Assembly: GCA_002315975.1 (NCBI GenBank)
Contig: DCIK01000014.1
Span: 1-33,456, forward strand
Direction: 5' to 3'
DNA from: Clostridiales bacterium UBA1728
GTDB taxonomy: Bacteria > Bacillota > Clostridia > Oscillospirales > Oscillospiraceae
DNA: 33,456 bases
The position numbers and the translations under genes were made by a program. Position 1 is the first letter of the stretch; each line of letters begins with the position of its first letter. This document shows positions 6,751 to 15,047 of this stretch, in pieces. A model generated the notes under the pieces. The model did no database searches and had not been told where the DNA came from. It saw nothing but the letters and a program-made list of their open reading frames with translations.

Positions 6751-8391
6751 TTACTTTACGCTCACGTTCAGCCAGTTGGCGGCGTTGTTCAGACCGAAGA
6801 GGGCATCGGCGCTGAGACCGTCCAGCCTGCTGCTGTAGGCGTAGAGCAGGTTATCCCAATAGAGAGCCAGCAGGGGGCAATGGGCGGCGTACCAGCCCTG
6901 CACCCCGGCGGCGCAGCGGTAATATTCCTCAATGCTGTAGGCCTCGTCCAGCAGCTTCCTGGCGGCAGCGAAGCCCTCGTCAAAGACCTGACAGCCGCCC
7001 TGCACGGCATGGGAGCCATCCACATAGATGGTGCCCAGACCGCTGCCCATGCCCATACCGGCGGCGGTGAAGCCGTAGATGGCGGCCTCCATGGTCACAT
7101 TGTTGCCGGAGAACTTATTGCTGGTTCTGGCGTTGTAGCTGTCCTTATCCAGACTGTCCAGCTCCACATGGATGCCGAAGGCCTCCAGCTGGGTCTTGAT
7201 CAGCTCGGCGCAGCCGGCGTGGGTCTCCTTCTCGGCGTTGCAGCTGAGGGTGAAGGCGGCCTCGCTGCCGTCCTTCTCAAAGTATCCGCCGGCGTTCTTC
7301 GTGTAGCCGGCGGCGTTCATATAGGCCTCGGCTTTGGTGGCATCATGGGCGAGCACCTCGGTGTCGGTGTAACCCAGAGTGGTGGCGGGAACGAAGCCCC
7401 GGTTGGGTGTGGCGGCATACTCGCTGCCGAAGAGGGTCTTGAACTGCTGATAGTCCAATGCCCAGGACACGGCCAGACGGAGGTTTTCGTCGGCAAAGAA
7501 GCCCTTGGCGTTGTTAAAGCCCAGCACGGCGGGCACATTGGCGGCGCTGACGCTCATCAGACTCACATTCTCGCCCAACACGGAGGCATAGTTGGCGCTG
7601 ACGCCGGTGGAGTAATTCCACACCAGATCAACGTCGCCCTGCTGCAGAGCCATGTACATGGTGTCCTCGCTGCCGAAGAGGCGGAAGACGATGCGCCCGA
7701 CTCTGGGCTGCTCCGGATAATTCTCGTTGGCGGTGAAGCTGACGGTGCCGGCCTCCTTATTGAAGCTCTCGAACACATAGGGGCCGCAGCCGATGCGGGC
7801 CTCGGCCTCGCTGACAGCGTCCTTGCCCTCGTAGATGTGCCTGGGCATCACGCGGAAATAGACCATGTTGCCCGGCTCGCGGACATTGGGCTCGGCGAGG
7901 GTGAGAGAAATGCTCCTGCCGTCCTCGGAGAGCTCATAGCCGGCGTACCTGGCCGCAGAGACCTTGCCCTCGGAGTCGGTCTTATCGTTGAAGTTGGCGG
8001 TACCGGCGGCATCGTCGTACTCCAGCGTAAAGAGGATGTCGGCGGCGGTGAGGGGCTCGCCGTCGTCCCACTGCAGTCCCTCCCGGACGGTGTAGATCCA
8101 GGTGATGCTGTCTTCGGTGGTGAAGTCGCAGAGGAGAGGCTCGTAATGTCCCTCCACATCCTGCCGCAGTAAAGGCAGCTCGGTGGTGGAGCTGGCAAGC
8201 ACATCGTAGTTATACTCCTCGCGGACGGCCTTTTCGATGCTCATGGTGGTGCCGACGGTGAGCTGCTCGATGGCGTAGGGGGAGGAGATTTCGCTCTCCG
8301 GGCCTGCACTGCTCTCTTCGGTCTTTCCGCAGCCGCCGAGCAGCGAGCAGAGCAGCACAAGGGTCAGAGCGAGGGAAATGTACTTTTTCAT
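6751..8391 (-). CDS. ABC transporter substrate-binding lipoprotein (SBP family 5)
   Basis: A 546-aa extracytoplasmic binding protein. It starts with a lipoprotein signal peptide (KK, hydrophobic 5-18, lipobox LLGGC with Cys21). The mature part follows the SBP_bac_5 plan, with WIYTVREGLQWDDGEPLTAADILFTLEY near residues 95-125, RIGCGPYVF and the NEN..Y region in the middle, and ADENLRLAVSWALDYQQF. The ATG overlaps the upstream ATPase stop by four bases (ATGA), and GGAGAA precedes it. Such proteins capture peptides, Ni-chelates, haem or opines for the DppBC-type permeases encoded next. Ligand-determining residues cannot be read by eye, so the substrate is open. Confidence 0.94.
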   Translation of the reverse strand: MKKYISLALTLVLLCSLLGGCGKTEESSAGPESEISSPYAIEQLTVGTTMSIEKAVREEYNYDVLASSTTELPLLRQDVEGHYEPLLCDFTTEDSITWIYTVREGLQWDDGEPLTAADILFTLEYDDAAGTANFNDKTDSEGKVSAARYAGYELSEDGRSISLTLAEPNVREPGNMVYFRVMPRHIYEGKDAVSEAEARIGCGPYVFESFNKEAGTVSFTANENYPEQPRVGRIVFRLFGSEDTMYMALQQGDVDLVWNYSTGVSANYASVLGENVSLMSVSAANVPAVLGFNNAKGFFADENLRLAVSWALDYQQFKTLFGSEYAATPNRGFVPATTLGYTDTEVLAHDATKAEAYMNAAGYTKNAGGYFEKDGSEAAFTLSCNAEKETHAGCAELIKTQLEAFGIHVELDSLDKDSYNARTSNKFSGNNVTMEAAIYGFTAAGMGMGSGLGTIYVDGSHAVQGGCQVFDEGFAAARKLLDEAYSIEEYYRCAAGVQGWYAAHCPLLALYWDNLLYAYSSRLDGLSADALFGLNNAANWLNVSVK

Positions 8392-9068
8392 TGCCGTTTC
8401 TCCTTTAATTCGTGATTTTCAAAGAGGTATATTCTGTGGCAGAGCTGCCCCACCAGCTCCCTGTCGTGGCTGATGAGCAGAACGCTGCCGCCGTTTTCCT
8501 TCATGGCTCTCTTCACCAGCGCAAGGACATTGGCCTGGGTAGACACATCCAGCATGGAGGTTGCCTCGTCTAAGATGAGCAGCCGGGGGTGAAATACCAG
8601 CGCTCTTGCCAGCGCAATCCGCTGGGCCTCGCCGCCGGAAATCTGGTGGGGGCGGTGACTGAGGATGTTGGGTTCGAGTCCTACACGCTCTAAAAGCTCT
8701 GCGCTCATATTCTCTGCTTCCGCCTTGCTCCCGGCAAAGCCGTGGTAGCGCAGAAGCTCCGTGAAGCCCGCGCCGATTTTCTGCTTGTAGTCCAGAGAGG
8801 AATAGGGCTGCTGGTAAACCGGCTGGATGCCCAGCCCCTTTTTTCTCTGATAGGCTCTGTCCGCGGAAACCAGCAGCTCCCCGTCCAGATAGACCTCGCC
8901 GCTCTTCGGCGCATGAACGCCGCAGAGGAGGCGGGCGAGGGTGGACTTGCCGCAGCCGCTGCGGCCATAGATTCCCACGATTTCGCCCTCGTCCACGAAA
9001 AAGTCGGCGTTGTTCAGAATCTCCTTTTGCCCATGGGCGAGACTCAGCTTTTCAGCACGCAGAAGCAT
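8388..9068 (-). CDS. ABC transporter ATPase, DppF/NikE type
   Basis: This 226-aa ATPase has Walker A GRSGCGKST (35-43), a Q-loop near 86-88 (YQQPYSSLD), signature ISGGEAQR (143-150), Walker B LLILDEAT (163-170) and the switch His in LLISHDREL. It is short for an OppF-type protein because the C-terminal oligopeptide-permease extension is absent, closer to NikE-like length. Its start overlaps the end of the partner ATPase gene by 17 bases, and only a weak GGTGG is seen upstream, so translation probably depends on coupling. It would form a heterodimer with the 9052-9972 product. Confidence 0.93.
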   Translation of the reverse strand: MLLRAEKLSLAHGQKEILNNADFFVDEGEIVGIYGRSGCGKSTLARLLCGVHAPKSGEVYLDGELLVSADRAYQRKKGLGIQPVYQQPYSSLDYKQKIGAGFTELLRYHGFAGSKAEAENMSAELLERVGLEPNILSHRPHQISGGEAQRIALARALVFHPRLLILDEATSMLDVSTQANVLALVKRAMKENGGSVLLISHDRELVGQLCHRIYLFENHELKEKRQ

Positions 9069-9972
9069 CCCTGCACCACCATTCTCTCTCCCCCACGCTG
9101 TGGTGGGTCAGCTTCGTTTTACAGCTCTCTGCGGCCTTGGGGCAGCGGGCATAGAAGGGACACGCGCCCTTCTCACTGCGGAGAACGGGCGTTTCCCGGA
9201 GGCCGTTTTGCACCAGCGCAGCAATGAGCGCCTCGGTATAGGGCTGCATGGGCTTGGATAGCACCGCCGTGCTCTCGCCGTACTCCATGGGATGCCCGCC
9301 GCAGAGCACCATGCAGCGCTCGCAGAGGGAGGCAAGGGTCATATCGTGCGTGATAATCAGTCGGGCAGCCTTGGGAAACAGCCGTGAAAGCAGAACCATA
9401 AACTCCCCTCTCGCCTTTTCGTCCAGCCCGTTGGTGGGCTCGTCGGCAAGGATGAGCTTTGCCTCGCTGCAGGCGGAGAGGGCGATGGTCACCCGCTGGG
9501 CCATGCCGCCGGAGAGCTGAAAGGGATAGCTCCCGAGAACGGTATCCACATCCTCAAAGCCCACCAGAGCAAGCTTTTCCCGTGCCTGCGCTTCCCGCTC
9601 GCTCCGGGGTGTACCCATCCGCTCCAGCGCATCGAAGAGCTGGCGGCGTATTCTCCGGGCGGGGTTCAGAAATTCCAGTCCGTTCTGGGGGATGTAGACG
9701 ATTTTCCTGCCCAGCAGAGCGGAAAAATCCTTTTCGCTTTTCAGCGTCTTACCGCAGAACTCCACGCTTCCCCCCTCCATCCGCACATTACGCGGCAGCA
9801 GACCCATCAGAGACAGCGCCGTCATGGTCTTGCCGGAGCCGGTCTCGCCGATGAGCGCAAGGGTTTCGCCCTCGCGGAGAGAAAAGGACACATTGCGGAG
9901 AAGAACAGCTTCCCCTCCGGCAGCGGAGGCACGCAGTGAGCCGCTGGAATATGTAAGAATTGTCTCGCTCAC
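9052..9972 (-). CDS. ABC transporter ATPase, DppD/NikD type
   Basis: The 306-aa ATPase opens the importer operon. Walker A is GETGSGKT (42-49), the Q-loop is PQNGLEFLNP, the signature is LSGGMAQR (153-160), Walker B is LILADEPT (173-180) and the switch His lies in IITHDMTL. The C-terminal extension contains CPFYARCPKAAESC plus further cysteines, the oligopeptide-permease tail, which in DppD/OppD relatives can bind an iron-sulfur cluster (family knowledge). The start is taken as GTG at 9972, giving MSETILTY, because GGGAGG lies eight bases upstream; the ATG six codons earlier lacks a ribosome-binding site. Confidence 0.93.
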   Translation of the reverse strand: MSETILTYSSGSLRASAAGGEAVLLRNVSFSLREGETLALIGETGSGKTMTALSLMGLLPRNVRMEGGSVEFCGKTLKSEKDFSALLGRKIVYIPQNGLEFLNPARRIRRQLFDALERMGTPRSEREAQAREKLALVGFEDVDTVLGSYPFQLSGGMAQRVTIALSACSEAKLILADEPTNGLDEKARGEFMVLLSRLFPKAARLIITHDMTLASLCERCMVLCGGHPMEYGESTAVLSKPMQPYTEALIAALVQNGLRETPVLRSEKGACPFYARCPKAAESCKTKLTHHSVGEREWWCRDASAC

Positions 9973-10000
9973 AGCTCTGTCCTCCCGCATTTTTTATGCT

Positions 10001-10029
10001 ATTCTACCATGAAAAAGAGGGCAAAAAAA
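10001..10029 (-). promoter_or_regulatory. Possible promoter of the ABC importer operon
   Basis: On the minus strand TGGTAGAAT provides an extended -10 element at 10001-10009, about 30 bases before the GTG start. The -35 position is occupied by a T-run belonging to the upstream terminator, a poor match to TTGACA. The short leader that results contains only the GGGAGG site. Confidence 0.35.
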
Positions 10030-10059
10030 GCCCCCCGGGGGGATGTTTTTTCCCGGGGC
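10023..10059 (-). terminator. Intrinsic terminator after the 33-aa gene
   Basis: Read on the minus strand, GCCCCGGG and a run of C then G close into a GC-rich hairpin ending in GGGGGGC, followed directly by seven T. It lies about 50 bases after the stop of the small gene and before the importer operon. Confidence 0.75.
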
Positions 10060-10107
10060 GCCTGCTGATTTTGCATGGTCTGCCTACAGCGTTATAAAAG
10101 GAAGGTA

Positions 10108-10209
10108 TCAGTCCTCCATAAAGTCCCGGTAGTCGCTCTCGCTGGCAAAAAGCCGGTATCCGCCGCCCACAAAGCCCATATAGCCGTATTTCACATAATA
10201 CCCTTTCAT
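10108..10209 (-). CDS. Conserved-looking 33-aa small protein
   Basis: A short reading frame encodes 33 residues starting MKGYYVKYGYMGFVGG and ending SDYRDFMED. AAGGAG sits nine bases before the ATG, and an intrinsic terminator follows, so this is a complete small transcription unit. The protein is rich in Tyr and Gly and lacks a hydrophobic segment long enough for a membrane helix. Small proteins with a similar MKG(Y/F)Y...GYMG(F/W)...Y.LFA(S/T)E.(D/E)Y start and end occur in many Clostridia as far as I recall; no function is known to me. The MITE lies directly upstream (10240), so its end may supply or interrupt the promoter. Confidence 0.72.
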   Translation of the reverse strand: MKGYYVKYGYMGFVGGGYRLFASESDYRDFMED

Positions 10210-10239
10210 GGTCTCAAGCTCCTTCATTCACTTTTCTTA

Positions 10240-10461
10240 GTCGATTGTAAAACTGCGTTTTACAATCGAGAAAAGACACTCGCATTGATCGCGGCGGCCA
10301 AGCCGCCTTGGTCGATGCGAGGGCGCACCAATAGAGTGCGCCTCAGAGTATTTTCAATCAGGCGAAGCCCGATTAAAAATGATTGAATTATTTTGCGAGC
10401 TGCGGCTCGCAAACTCTGCGAGGCTAACGAAATAAATCTGGTATGCACTTTTACAATTGAC
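10240..10461. mobile_element. Complete 222-bp MITE-like element with TIRs and TA flanks
   Basis: The element begins GTCGATTGTAAAACTGC and ends GCACTTTTACAATTGAC. The ends are inverted repeats matching at about 15 of 17 positions. It is bounded by TA on both sides (10238-10239 and 10462-10463), the pattern of Tc1/mariner/IS630-type insertion. There is no open reading frame for a transposase. Internally it is a chain of hairpins: TCGATTGTAAAAC/GTTTTACAATCGA (10241-10269, perfect 13 bp), GGCGCAC/GTGCGCC, TGCGAGC/GCTCGCA and CTCGCA/TGCGAG. Partial copies occur at 1-56, 1913-1971, 3763-3836 and 6610-6638. Confidence 0.75.
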
Positions 10462-10555
10462 TATTTGTTCCTTCTGAGACCATTATCGGCTTTTAGCTGT
10501 CCAATAAAACGCCCTGCAAAAGCGAGAAAAGGGGGTTTTCTTCTGTTCTTTTCCG

Positions 10556-10564
10556 TGGTATAAT
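10556..10564 (+). promoter_or_regulatory. Extended -10 promoter for the WYL/SNF2 operon
   Basis: TGGTATAAT is a full extended -10 element. The region 17 bases upstream (TTTTCT) is a poor -35, which an extended -10 can compensate. The transcript would have a leader of about 100 bases containing the hairpin repeat at 10611-10634. Confidence 0.55.
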
Positions 10565-10610
10565 GATACAAATAAAAAAGGATAACTTTTGTCTTTTGGC
10601 GCTTCGTGCA

Positions 10611-10637
10611 GGGCCCGGCCTCCCGGCCGAGCCCTAC
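10611..10637. repeat. GGC-hairpin repeat in the leader of the WYL gene
   Basis: GGGCCCGGCC and GGCCGAGCCC pair with one mismatch around TCCC and are followed by the family's CCTAC end. It lies 30 bases before the WYL start codon, in the predicted 5' leader, where the fold could influence expression. Confidence 0.7.
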
Positions 10638-10668
10638 GGGGCGGTTGGTTTTATGAAAGGAGGCTCCC

Positions 10669-11664
10669 ATGCCCAAAGGAAGAAATCAGAAATCCAAGCT
10701 GCTCTATCTTGCGAAGTTTTTCCGGGAGGAGACCGATGAGGAGCACGCCCTCACCGTTCAGGAGCTCATTGATAAGCTGGACGCGCTGGACATCCCCGCC
10801 GACCGCAAGACCATCTATCAGGATTTAGAGGAGCTGCGGCTCTTCGGTCTGGACATCGTCAAGGAGCAGCGGGATCGGAATGTGTACTATCATCTTGCCT
10901 CCCGGGACTTTGAGCTGCCGGAGCTGAAGCTTCTGGTAGACAGCGTTCAGTCCTCCCGCTTCATCACCGAGCGCAAAAGCCGGGAGCTCATCAAAAAGCT
11001 GGAGTCCCTCGTCAGCGTCCATGAGGCGCGGCAGCTTCACCGGCAGGTGATCATTTCCGGCCGGGTCAAAACCATGAACGAGAGCATCTACTACAGCGTG
11101 GACAAGCTTCACACCGCCATCAACGGCAACAGGCAGATTCGCTTCCAGTACTTCCAGTGGAATGTGAACAAGGAGGCCGAGCTCCGCCACGGGGGGAGCT
11201 GGTACCACATCAGTCCCTGGGCGCTGGTCTGGGAGAGCGACTACTACTATCTCATCGGCTACGATGCCGAGGCCGACGCTCTCAAGCACTACCGGGTGGA
11301 CAAAATGCTCCGCCTATCCGTGGTGGACAAGCCCCGGCAGGGCGCAGAGCAGTTTTCCGAGCTGAATCTGGCCCGCTACAGCCAGAGCGTGTTCGGTATG
11401 TTCCGGGGAGAGGAAACAGCGGTCACGCTCCTTTGCATAAACGGCATGGCCGGTGCCATCCTTGACCGCTTCGGCAAGGAGGTGTCCCTCATCCCCTATG
11501 ACGAGGGGCACTTCACCGTCCGCGTTTCCGTGGCCGCCAGCCAGCAGTTTATGGGCTGGATCATCGGTCTGGGCAGCGGCGTAAAAATCATATCGCCCGA
11601 GAGCATGGTAGAGGCCATGCAGCAGGAGATCCGGCGACTGACGAAAGAATACGAGCTGACATGA
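10669..11664 (+). CDS. WYL-domain transcriptional regulator
   Basis: The 331-aa protein has a winged helix-turn-helix at about residues 8-80 (LTVQELIDKL...DRKTIYQDLEELRLFGLDIV), a linker helix region, a WYL domain at about 140-215 with WYHISPWALVWESDYYYLIGYD, and a C-terminal WCX-like extension (about 225-325). WYL domains bind nucleic-acid or nucleotide ligands and control DNA-repair, defence and metabolic genes (family knowledge). AAAGGAGG lies five bases upstream of the ATG. Its stop overlaps the start of the helicase gene (ATGA), so the two are coupled; the regulator probably controls its own operon. No operator was recognised with confidence. Confidence 0.93.
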   Translation: MPKGRNQKSKLLYLAKFFREETDEEHALTVQELIDKLDALDIPADRKTIYQDLEELRLFGLDIVKEQRDRNVYYHLASRDFELPELKLLVDSVQSSRFITERKSRELIKKLESLVSVHEARQLHRQVIISGRVKTMNESIYYSVDKLHTAINGNRQIRFQYFQWNVNKEAELRHGGSWYHISPWALVWESDYYYLIGYDAEADALKHYRVDKMLRLSVVDKPRQGAEQFSELNLARYSQSVFGMFRGEETAVTLLCINGMAGAILDRFGKEVSLIPYDEGHFTVRVSVAASQQFMGWIIGLGSGVKIISPESMVEAMQQEIRRLTKEYELT

Positions 11665-14600
11665 AACTTCTGAAAAACGAAATTCGAAAATATTGCGATC
11701 CCGGCACCTATGTCCGGGCCAACCAGGTTTATACCGGCAACAAAATCCTTTCTCTGGAGGTGGAGTCCTCCGAAAACGGTCAGCTGACCGAGGTGGAGCT
11801 CAGCGGCAGCGTCCGGGGCAGCGGCAGCGAAAGCTACGAGGTATATGTATCCCTCCACGCCCAGAGCGACGGAGAACTGCACATTTACGACAGCCAGTGC
11901 ACCTGCCCCGCTGTCTCCTGGTACGGAATGTGCAAGCACTGCGCCGCGCTGTGTCTGTCCTACGCAGACAGGCTCAAAATCCAGAGCAATGTCCGCCGGG
12001 GTATGGCTCTGCCGCCGGGAAAGACCTCCTCGGTGCTCTCGGGCATTATGGAGCGCTACGGGGCCACCGAGCGGAACATCGCCGAGAATCATCGCCCCGG
12101 CTCCCTGCACGCGGAGAGCGTAATCTGGCAGGTATACTCCTACTACAGCGGCAAGCGGCAGCTGGCTGTGGAGCTGAGAGCGGGGGTGGACAAACTCTAT
12201 GTGATCAAAAATCTGCCGGAGTATATCCATTCCATTGTCCACGGCAAGAACTACAGCTACGGCAAAAAGCTCAGCCTCTACCACAGCTGGGAGATGTTCG
12301 ACTCCGACAGTCGGGCGTTACTGGAGCTGCTGGCCGAGGCGCTGCGGGAGACCTATCCCTCGCTGGACAGGAACGAGTATTTCAGCTACTCCAGCGGCAA
12401 TAACCGCCAGCTGCTGCTGAGCCCCGTTCACAGCGCCCGCCTCATCGAGCTGGTCTCCTCCGTCTCCGGCACCGTGACCATAGACGATGAGATTTACTTT
12501 TACCGGGAGGAGTCTCCCTCCCCGGTGCTCCACATCCGTGCGGTGGAATCCGGCGGCGCTGACCTCTATGTGGAGCCGCTGACGGAGATCTGCCCGGAGC
12601 CCTACGGGCTCTATGCCCGCAGCGGCTGCATCTATCACTGCGCCCAGGACTTCCAGCGGGATGTGCTGCCCTTCCTCCACGGTCTCGGCGCCACCGAGGG
12701 CAAGGAGCCCCAGTGGATTCATCTGGCCGAGGCGGACTACGGACGCTTCTGTGCCACCGTTCTGCCCAAGGTGCAGAAGCACCTGACCATCGACTCCGGG
12801 GAGGTGGACTTTGAGCCCTACCTGCCCAAAAAGCCGGAGTTCCGCTTCTATCTCAGCGCCGGTGAGGACAACGCCGTGACCCTCCGCGCCGAGGTGCTCT
12901 ACGGCGAGGCAGCCTTCCCGCTGGAGCAGAGCGGGAAGGAATACCGCAACGCCGCGCTGGAACAGAGCGTCATTGAGCTTATCCGCCGGCTCTTCCCCCG
13001 GCAGCTCTCCCCCACCCTGCGGCAGGTGGCCGAGGAGGAAATGCTGTACGAATTATTGGACAGCGGCGTGGAGGAGCTGCGGCAGACAGGCGAAGTGTAC
13101 ATCGACGGCTCCCTCAGCAGCTTCCGCTGGGCTCCGCCGCCCTCGGCCTCCGTGGGCGTGGCGCTCCACGGGGACCTTATCGACATCACCGTGGACGCGG
13201 CGGGCTTCAGCGTCCACGAGATCAACGAGATTTTAGATGCCTACCGGCTCAAGAAAAAATATTACCGGCTCAGAAGCGGCGAATTTCTCACCCTGGAGGA
13301 GGGCAGTCTCTCGGTGGTGGCCGAGCTCAGCGAGGGCCTGAACCTCCGCTATGACGAGGGCGGCATGGCCAGCGCCGACGCGACCCGCGCCAGCTACATC
13401 AACAGCGTGCTGGATCGGGACGATACCGAGCTGGAGGTGCGCCGCAACAGCGAGTTCCGCAGGCGTATTCAGGCGCTGCGGGACTATAAGGAGAGCGACT
13501 ATGAGCTACCGAAGGGGCTGCAGGCCAGGCTCCGTGGCTATCAGCGCACGGGCTATCGCTGGCTCTGCACCCTGTCGGACTGCGGTCTGGGCGGCATCCT
13601 CGCCGATGATATGGGCTTGGGTAAGACCGTGCAGATGCTGGCCTATTTCCTCCATCTGGGCGGGCGGGTGCTGGTGGTCTGCCCCGCGTCCCTGCTCTAT
13701 AACTGGGACAATGAGGCCAAGACCTTTGCCCCCGGTCTCCAAACCCACATTCTTCACGGGAATTTAGCTCTGCGCAAGGCGGAATTGCAGGAGCAGGAGG
13801 GGCTTTTCATCACCTCCTATGACCAGCTTCGGCGGGATGTGGCCCTCTACGAGGAGCAGCACTTCGACTGTTGCGTGCTGGACGAGGCCCAGTACATCCG
13901 CAACGCCGGCACCAAGGCAGCCAGGGCCGTGAAGACCATCCGCGCCGACCACCGCTTTGCCCTGACGGGTACGCCCATCGAAAACCGGCTCAGTGACCTG
14001 TGGAGCATCTTCGATTTTCTCATGCCCCTGTACCTGTATAAATACACGGACTTCAAGGGCTCCATCGAGCAGAGGGTCATAGACGGGGACGAGAATGCCT
14101 CCGCCTATTTGGGCAAGCTCACCGCGCCCTTCATCCTCCGGCGCAAAAAGAAGGATGTGCTCACGGAGCTGCCCGACAAGGTGGAAAATGTGGTCTATGT
14201 GGCCATGCATGAGGAGCAGCGGCGGCTCTACGATGCCCAGGAGCAGGCTCTGCGCATGAGCCTGCAGGGGGTAAGCGAGGCGGAGTATCTCCACCAGAAG
14301 ATCGAGTATCTCTCGGCGCTGACCCGTCTGCGGCAGCTCTGCTGCACCCCGGAGCTTTTCCTGGAGGGCTACAGCGGCGGCAGCGGCAAGGTGGATGCCT
14401 GCATCGAGCTGCTGCGGGAGAGTGCAGAGAGCGGCCACAGGACGCTGGTCTTCTCCCAGTTCACCTCCATGCTGGAGCTGCTCATTGTCCGCGCTGAGCA
14501 GGAGGGGCTGAAAACGCTCTATCTCTCGGGCAGGAACAGCGCCGAGCAGCGCATGGAAATGGTCAACGCCTTCCAGAGCGGAGGCTATGACGTGTTCTTC

Positions 14601-14897
14601 ATCTCCCTGAAGGCCGGCGGGACGGGTCTGAATCTGACGGAGGCCGACCGGGTCATTCACTTTGACCCCTGGTGGAACTTCGCCGCCGAGGATCAGGCCA
14701 CCGACCGTACTCACCGCATCGGCCAGAAGAACACCGTTTTCGTCACCAAGCTGGTCTGCAAGGACAGCATTGAGGAGCGCATCATCGACCTGCAGAGCCG
14801 CAAGCGGGACCTGAGCGATCTGGTCATCGGCAGTGAGGCGCTGAGCGTGGGTAAGATTGACCGGGACGAGCTGCTGGGTCTGCTGGAGCGGGAGTAA
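11661..14897 (+). CDS. SWIM zinc-finger SNF2-family helicase
   Basis: This 1078-aa protein begins with a SWIM zinc finger: Cys80, Cys82, Cys91 and His93 (CTCPAVSWYGMCKH). A long middle region (about 110-600) resembles the SNF2-associated bacterial region and has no motif I can name. The helicase core starts near 615 (LRGYQRTGYRWL), with motif I DDMGLGKT near 650, motif II DEAQ near 738, motif III TGTPIENRLSDLWS, and the second RecA lobe with VFSQFTSMLELL, SLKAGGTGLNLTEADRVIHFDPWWN and DRTHRIGQ near the end. SNF2 enzymes translocate on double-stranded DNA and remodel bound proteins; bacterial members also occur in defence systems. No nuclease or methylase is adjacent. Coupling to a WYL regulator suggests an induced response. 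Confidence 0.95.
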   Translation: MKLLKNEIRKYCDPGTYVRANQVYTGNKILSLEVESSENGQLTEVELSGSVRGSGSESYEVYVSLHAQSDGELHIYDSQCTCPAVSWYGMCKHCAALCLSYADRLKIQSNVRRGMALPPGKTSSVLSGIMERYGATERNIAENHRPGSLHAESVIWQVYSYYSGKRQLAVELRAGVDKLYVIKNLPEYIHSIVHGKNYSYGKKLSLYHSWEMFDSDSRALLELLAEALRETYPSLDRNEYFSYSSGNNRQLLLSPVHSARLIELVSSVSGTVTIDDEIYFYREESPSPVLHIRAVESGGADLYVEPLTEICPEPYGLYARSGCIYHCAQDFQRDVLPFLHGLGATEGKEPQWIHLAEADYGRFCATVLPKVQKHLTIDSGEVDFEPYLPKKPEFRFYLSAGEDNAVTLRAEVLYGEAAFPLEQSGKEYRNAALEQSVIELIRRLFPRQLSPTLRQVAEEEMLYELLDSGVEELRQTGEVYIDGSLSSFRWAPPPSASVGVALHGDLIDITVDAAGFSVHEINEILDAYRLKKKYYRLRSGEFLTLEEGSLSVVAELSEGLNLRYDEGGMASADATRASYINSVLDRDDTELEVRRNSEFRRRIQALRDYKESDYELPKGLQARLRGYQRTGYRWLCTLSDCGLGGILADDMGLGKTVQMLAYFLHLGGRVLVVCPASLLYNWDNEAKTFAPGLQTHILHGNLALRKAELQEQEGLFITSYDQLRRDVALYEEQHFDCCVLDEAQYIRNAGTKAARAVKTIRADHRFALTGTPIENRLSDLWSIFDFLMPLYLYKYTDFKGSIEQRVIDGDENASAYLGKLTAPFILRRKKKDVLTELPDKVENVVYVAMHEEQRRLYDAQEQALRMSLQGVSEAEYLHQKIEYLSALTRLRQLCCTPELFLEGYSGGSGKVDACIELLRESAESGHRTLVFSQFTSMLELLIVRAEQEGLKTLYLSGRNSAEQRMEMVNAFQSGGYDVFFISLKAGGTGLNLTEADRVIHFDPWWNFAAEDQATDRTHRIGQKNTVFVTKLVCKDSIEERIIDLQSRKRDLSDLVIGSEALSVGKIDRDELLGLLERE

Positions 14898-15001
14898 GAC
14901 GGAAAGGTCTCTGTCTCGAAAGTTATTTGCCTCATCCGTCACGGCGCATTTCGTATCTCATAGATTCTTTTATCTCGATTGCCGTAAAAGTGTGTATGCG
15001 C

Positions 15002-15041
15002 AAAAAACGGGATGTGTCAAAAAGGCGTTTGACACATCCCG
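15002..15041 (-). terminator. Strong terminator between convergent helicase and 353-aa genes
   Basis: CGGGATGTGTCAAA and TTTGACACATCCCG pair perfectly over 14 bp around a six-base loop. On the minus strand the stem is followed by six T, an intrinsic terminator for the 353-aa gene, whose stop is only seven bases away. The hairpin may also stop helicase transcription from the other side. Its GTGTCAAA arm resembles the ends of the REP-like family in this window. Confidence 0.85.
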
Positions 15042-15047
15042 TTTATA

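Noticed and set aside
6880..8172. A 430-codon plus-strand frame opposite the binding protein
   Set aside because: Gly/Ala/Val-rich translation with no motif; the minus frame has a signal peptide and a family match.
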